NCBI RefSeq assembly: GCF_009725755.1
Contig: NZ_WNIJ01000004.1
Coordinates: 1 to 64,000 of the forward strand
Length of the DNA stretch: 64,000 nucleotides
Direction of reading: 5' to 3'
DNA from: Bombella sp. ESL0385
GTDB lineage: Bacteria; Pseudomonadota; Alphaproteobacteria; Acetobacterales; Acetobacteraceae
Part shown: positions 63,601 through 64,000 of the stretch, in pieces
Position numbering within the stretch: the stretch's first letter is position 1
Layout of the letters: each line of letters opens with the position of its first letter
The notes under the pieces: model-generated
Told to the model about the DNA's origin: nothing
What the model saw: only the letters and a program-made list of their open reading frames with translations
Databases searched by the model: none
Translations under genes and position numbers: made by a program

Positions 63601-63893
63601 CGGCGAACTCCATCCTCGTTGTATCCTTCGCAAGAGAGCGGATTGAGCTCCACGGCGATGCCCTACGCGCTGCAACAGAGGCCGGGCGAGAGCGTATCCG
63701 CCCCGTGCTGATGACAGCCCTTGCTATGATTGTGGGGATGATCCCCATGGCGACCTCCAACTCCACCAATGCTCCCTTAGGCCGGGCTGTTATTGGTGGG
63801 TTGATTGTCGCCACACTCTCCACGCTCCTGTTTGTCCCCTGTGTTTACGCCATCATCCATAACCGTACTGCCTCTCATAAGGAGACCATCTAA
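60624..63893 (+). CDS. RND efflux permease (HAE1 type)
   Basis: The inner-membrane proton-driven pump of a tripartite exporter, 1089 residues. The N terminus LKRPLTFVVLSILIVMFGVMSVF is the first helix, the periplasmic loop region follows, and the fourth helix carries the proton-relay pair Asp402-Asp403 in VGILVDDATVMIEN. The second half repeats the pattern (about 570 onward). A His/Asn-rich cytoplasmic loop (about 495-545: HNHGHDIPDKEQH) between the halves is a distinguishing feature. The substrate is unknown; drugs, acids or solvents are possible. The next gene overlaps the stop (TAATG). Confidence 0.92.
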   Translation: MNAIVITALKRPLTFVVLSILIVMFGVMSVFKTPTDVFPNIKIPVVSAVWTYGGMLPEEFAGRIIYNYELMVTSTVEGIEHMESNSYYGRGIVTIFFQPGTEIGEAEAEVTAISQTVIKQLPVNIPAPMIMRLDASSVPVISLQITSDKQTPSDLYKLAMIRVRPLLVTVEGAVVPHPYGGMDSFVMVTLNQDQLRAHHLSAMDVQNAMHNQNIVLPAGDQKIDAVDWMVQTNATPKSMKAIGNIPVKRVGNAVIYVHDVADVYRGGHPQTNLVLVKGRQGVEVVVMKSGEASTLDVVDGVKKALPRLRAVLPDDVNVSILTDASIFVKDAIKDVVREMVTAAFLTGIVVLLFLGSWRSTVIIATSIPLAILCSVIGLSWAGESINVMTLGGLALAVGILVDDATVMIENIDTHLEMGKELEPAIIDAANQIVTATFVSTTCICIVWLPLFELGGVAGYLFRPMAEAIIFAMIASFILSRTLVPTMAKYLLANHNHGHDIPDKEQHIADSNAAAIAAGHPAQRGDGTDSHNRSAPLPARSGFMGACIRFQQSFEEKFNLFRDSYYALLVRCVEQRKLFVGVFLGLSVLSLGLYLTAGRDFFPETKSNALQMHMRAPLGTRIEVAGRIAALVSDRIERDLPGQVEEIVSNCGLPEGAHNQAFIPTPTIGTQDCDLTIALKNEASPVWDYRALLRKDLSAQFPGTVFTFQPADLTAKILNFGSPAPIDIQINGPDIADNYDYARKIIARLRHIPGTADVVIQQTMKTPTLMIRGNRTFSMATGLTEADLANNQLMTLSGSSTVDPQFWLDPSNDVTFPLNTYVSQDQLTHLSDLLTIPVDKGDGNPTGTGDQLLGSISTVVPTGTPGEVSHFNSMPEVDIYVSTEGRDLGAVLADVKQVIADTKPLLPKTAATDIHGAAVTMYSAYSQLVLGLMVSIVLIYLLIVVNFQSWTDPFIIITALPGALAGIAWALFLTGTRLSVPALTGAIMCMGTATANSILVVSFARERIELHGDALRAATEAGRERIRPVLMTALAMIVGMIPMATSNSTNAPLGRAVIGGLIVATLSTLLFVPCVYAIIHNRTASHKETI

Positions 63894-64000
63894 TGGCCAG
63901 CATGTCTCGCAACCGTAAATTACTGCTCGGCCTGATTGCCTTAGTGCTGGGCCTTTACATTGCCTCATTATTGATAGGCCGCATCGCCCATATGGCCCAT
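63893..64000 (+). CDS. Start of a probable RND membrane-fusion (adaptor) protein, cut by the window end
   Basis: Only 36 codons are visible: MASMSRNRKLLLGLIALVLG and so on, a basic start followed by a hydrophobic helix, consistent with the signal anchor of a periplasmic adaptor. AAGGAG lies ten bases ahead of the ATG, and the start overlaps the permease stop by one base. An adaptor is expected here from gene order, but the visible part alone does not prove it. Confidence 0.55.
   Translation, partial: MASMSRNRKLLLGLIALVLGLYIASLLIGRIAHMAH

Noticed and set aside
1-64000. CRISPR arrays, insertion sequences, prophage or defence islands
   Set aside because: No spaced direct repeats, transposase, integrase, phage structural or nuclease-type defence genes were seen; nearly all genes belong to conserved chromosomal families.

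Overview
The window looks like a chromosomal segment of an alphaproteobacterium, most likely an acetic acid bacterium (Acetobacteraceae). The pointers are a circularly permuted two-piece tmRNA with the tag ANDNSEVLAVAA, an alpha-type SspB, MucR, HisZ, ThyX, an ornithine-lipid synthase OlsB, and a Tat-exported flavoprotein/tri-haem dehydrogenase of the gluconate 2-dehydrogenase type. Genes are tightly packed, and many pairs overlap by the four bases ATGA. I see no insertion sequence, prophage or CRISPR array. A small-genome, insect- or food-associated lineage is an inference only.

Layout. 0-10 kb: clpB behind a heat-shock-type promoter, yqgE, a YdfG-like dehydrogenase, a DEAD-box RNA helicase, a methyltransferase, then dapF-mtaB-ftsY. 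10-20 kb: a small BamE-like lipoprotein gene cut by an in-frame stop, the serC-hisZ-purA operon (reverse strand), an EptA-like sulfatase-fold membrane enzyme, tRNA-Leu, argC, an acetyltransferase, ettA, a CAU tRNA and ppa. 20-33 kb: two identical tRNA-Gly genes, a CnoX-like/LON-domain/Trm112 set, a phosphatase, a PraR-like regulator, lnt, olsB, fur, mucR, rimI-tsaB-nitroreductase, nfuA, class II aldolase and thyX.

33-49 kb: permuted tmRNA followed by its adaptor sspB, an AbrB-type membrane protein, a glycosyltransferase, a lytic transglycosylase with a SPOR domain, a DUF1643 protein, quinone-linked D-lactate dehydrogenase, then a long reverse block recX-CHAP-tatA-ribF-ileS-lspA-DUF3035-mutL. 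49-64 kb: a D-aminopeptidase, the argD-argF-hslO operon with two uncharacterised coupled genes, the three-subunit FAD dehydrogenase operon, and an RND efflux permease whose adaptor gene runs off the window.

Common themes are protein quality control (ClpB, Hsp33, CnoX-like, tmRNA/SspB), envelope lipoprotein maturation (Lnt, LspA and several lipoproteins), arginine/ornithine metabolism feeding both protein synthesis and ornithine lipids (ArgC, ArgD, ArgF, OlsB), and periplasm-facing respiratory oxidation (Dld, FAD dehydrogenase). The most notable oddities are the nonsense-interrupted lipoprotein gene at 10272-10655, a perfect 13-bp inverted repeat just ahead of fur, a large hairpin ahead of the dehydrogenase operon, an AT-rich 435-bp region ahead of mucR with a CtrA-like box, and the unknown basic-tailed protein coupled to hslO.
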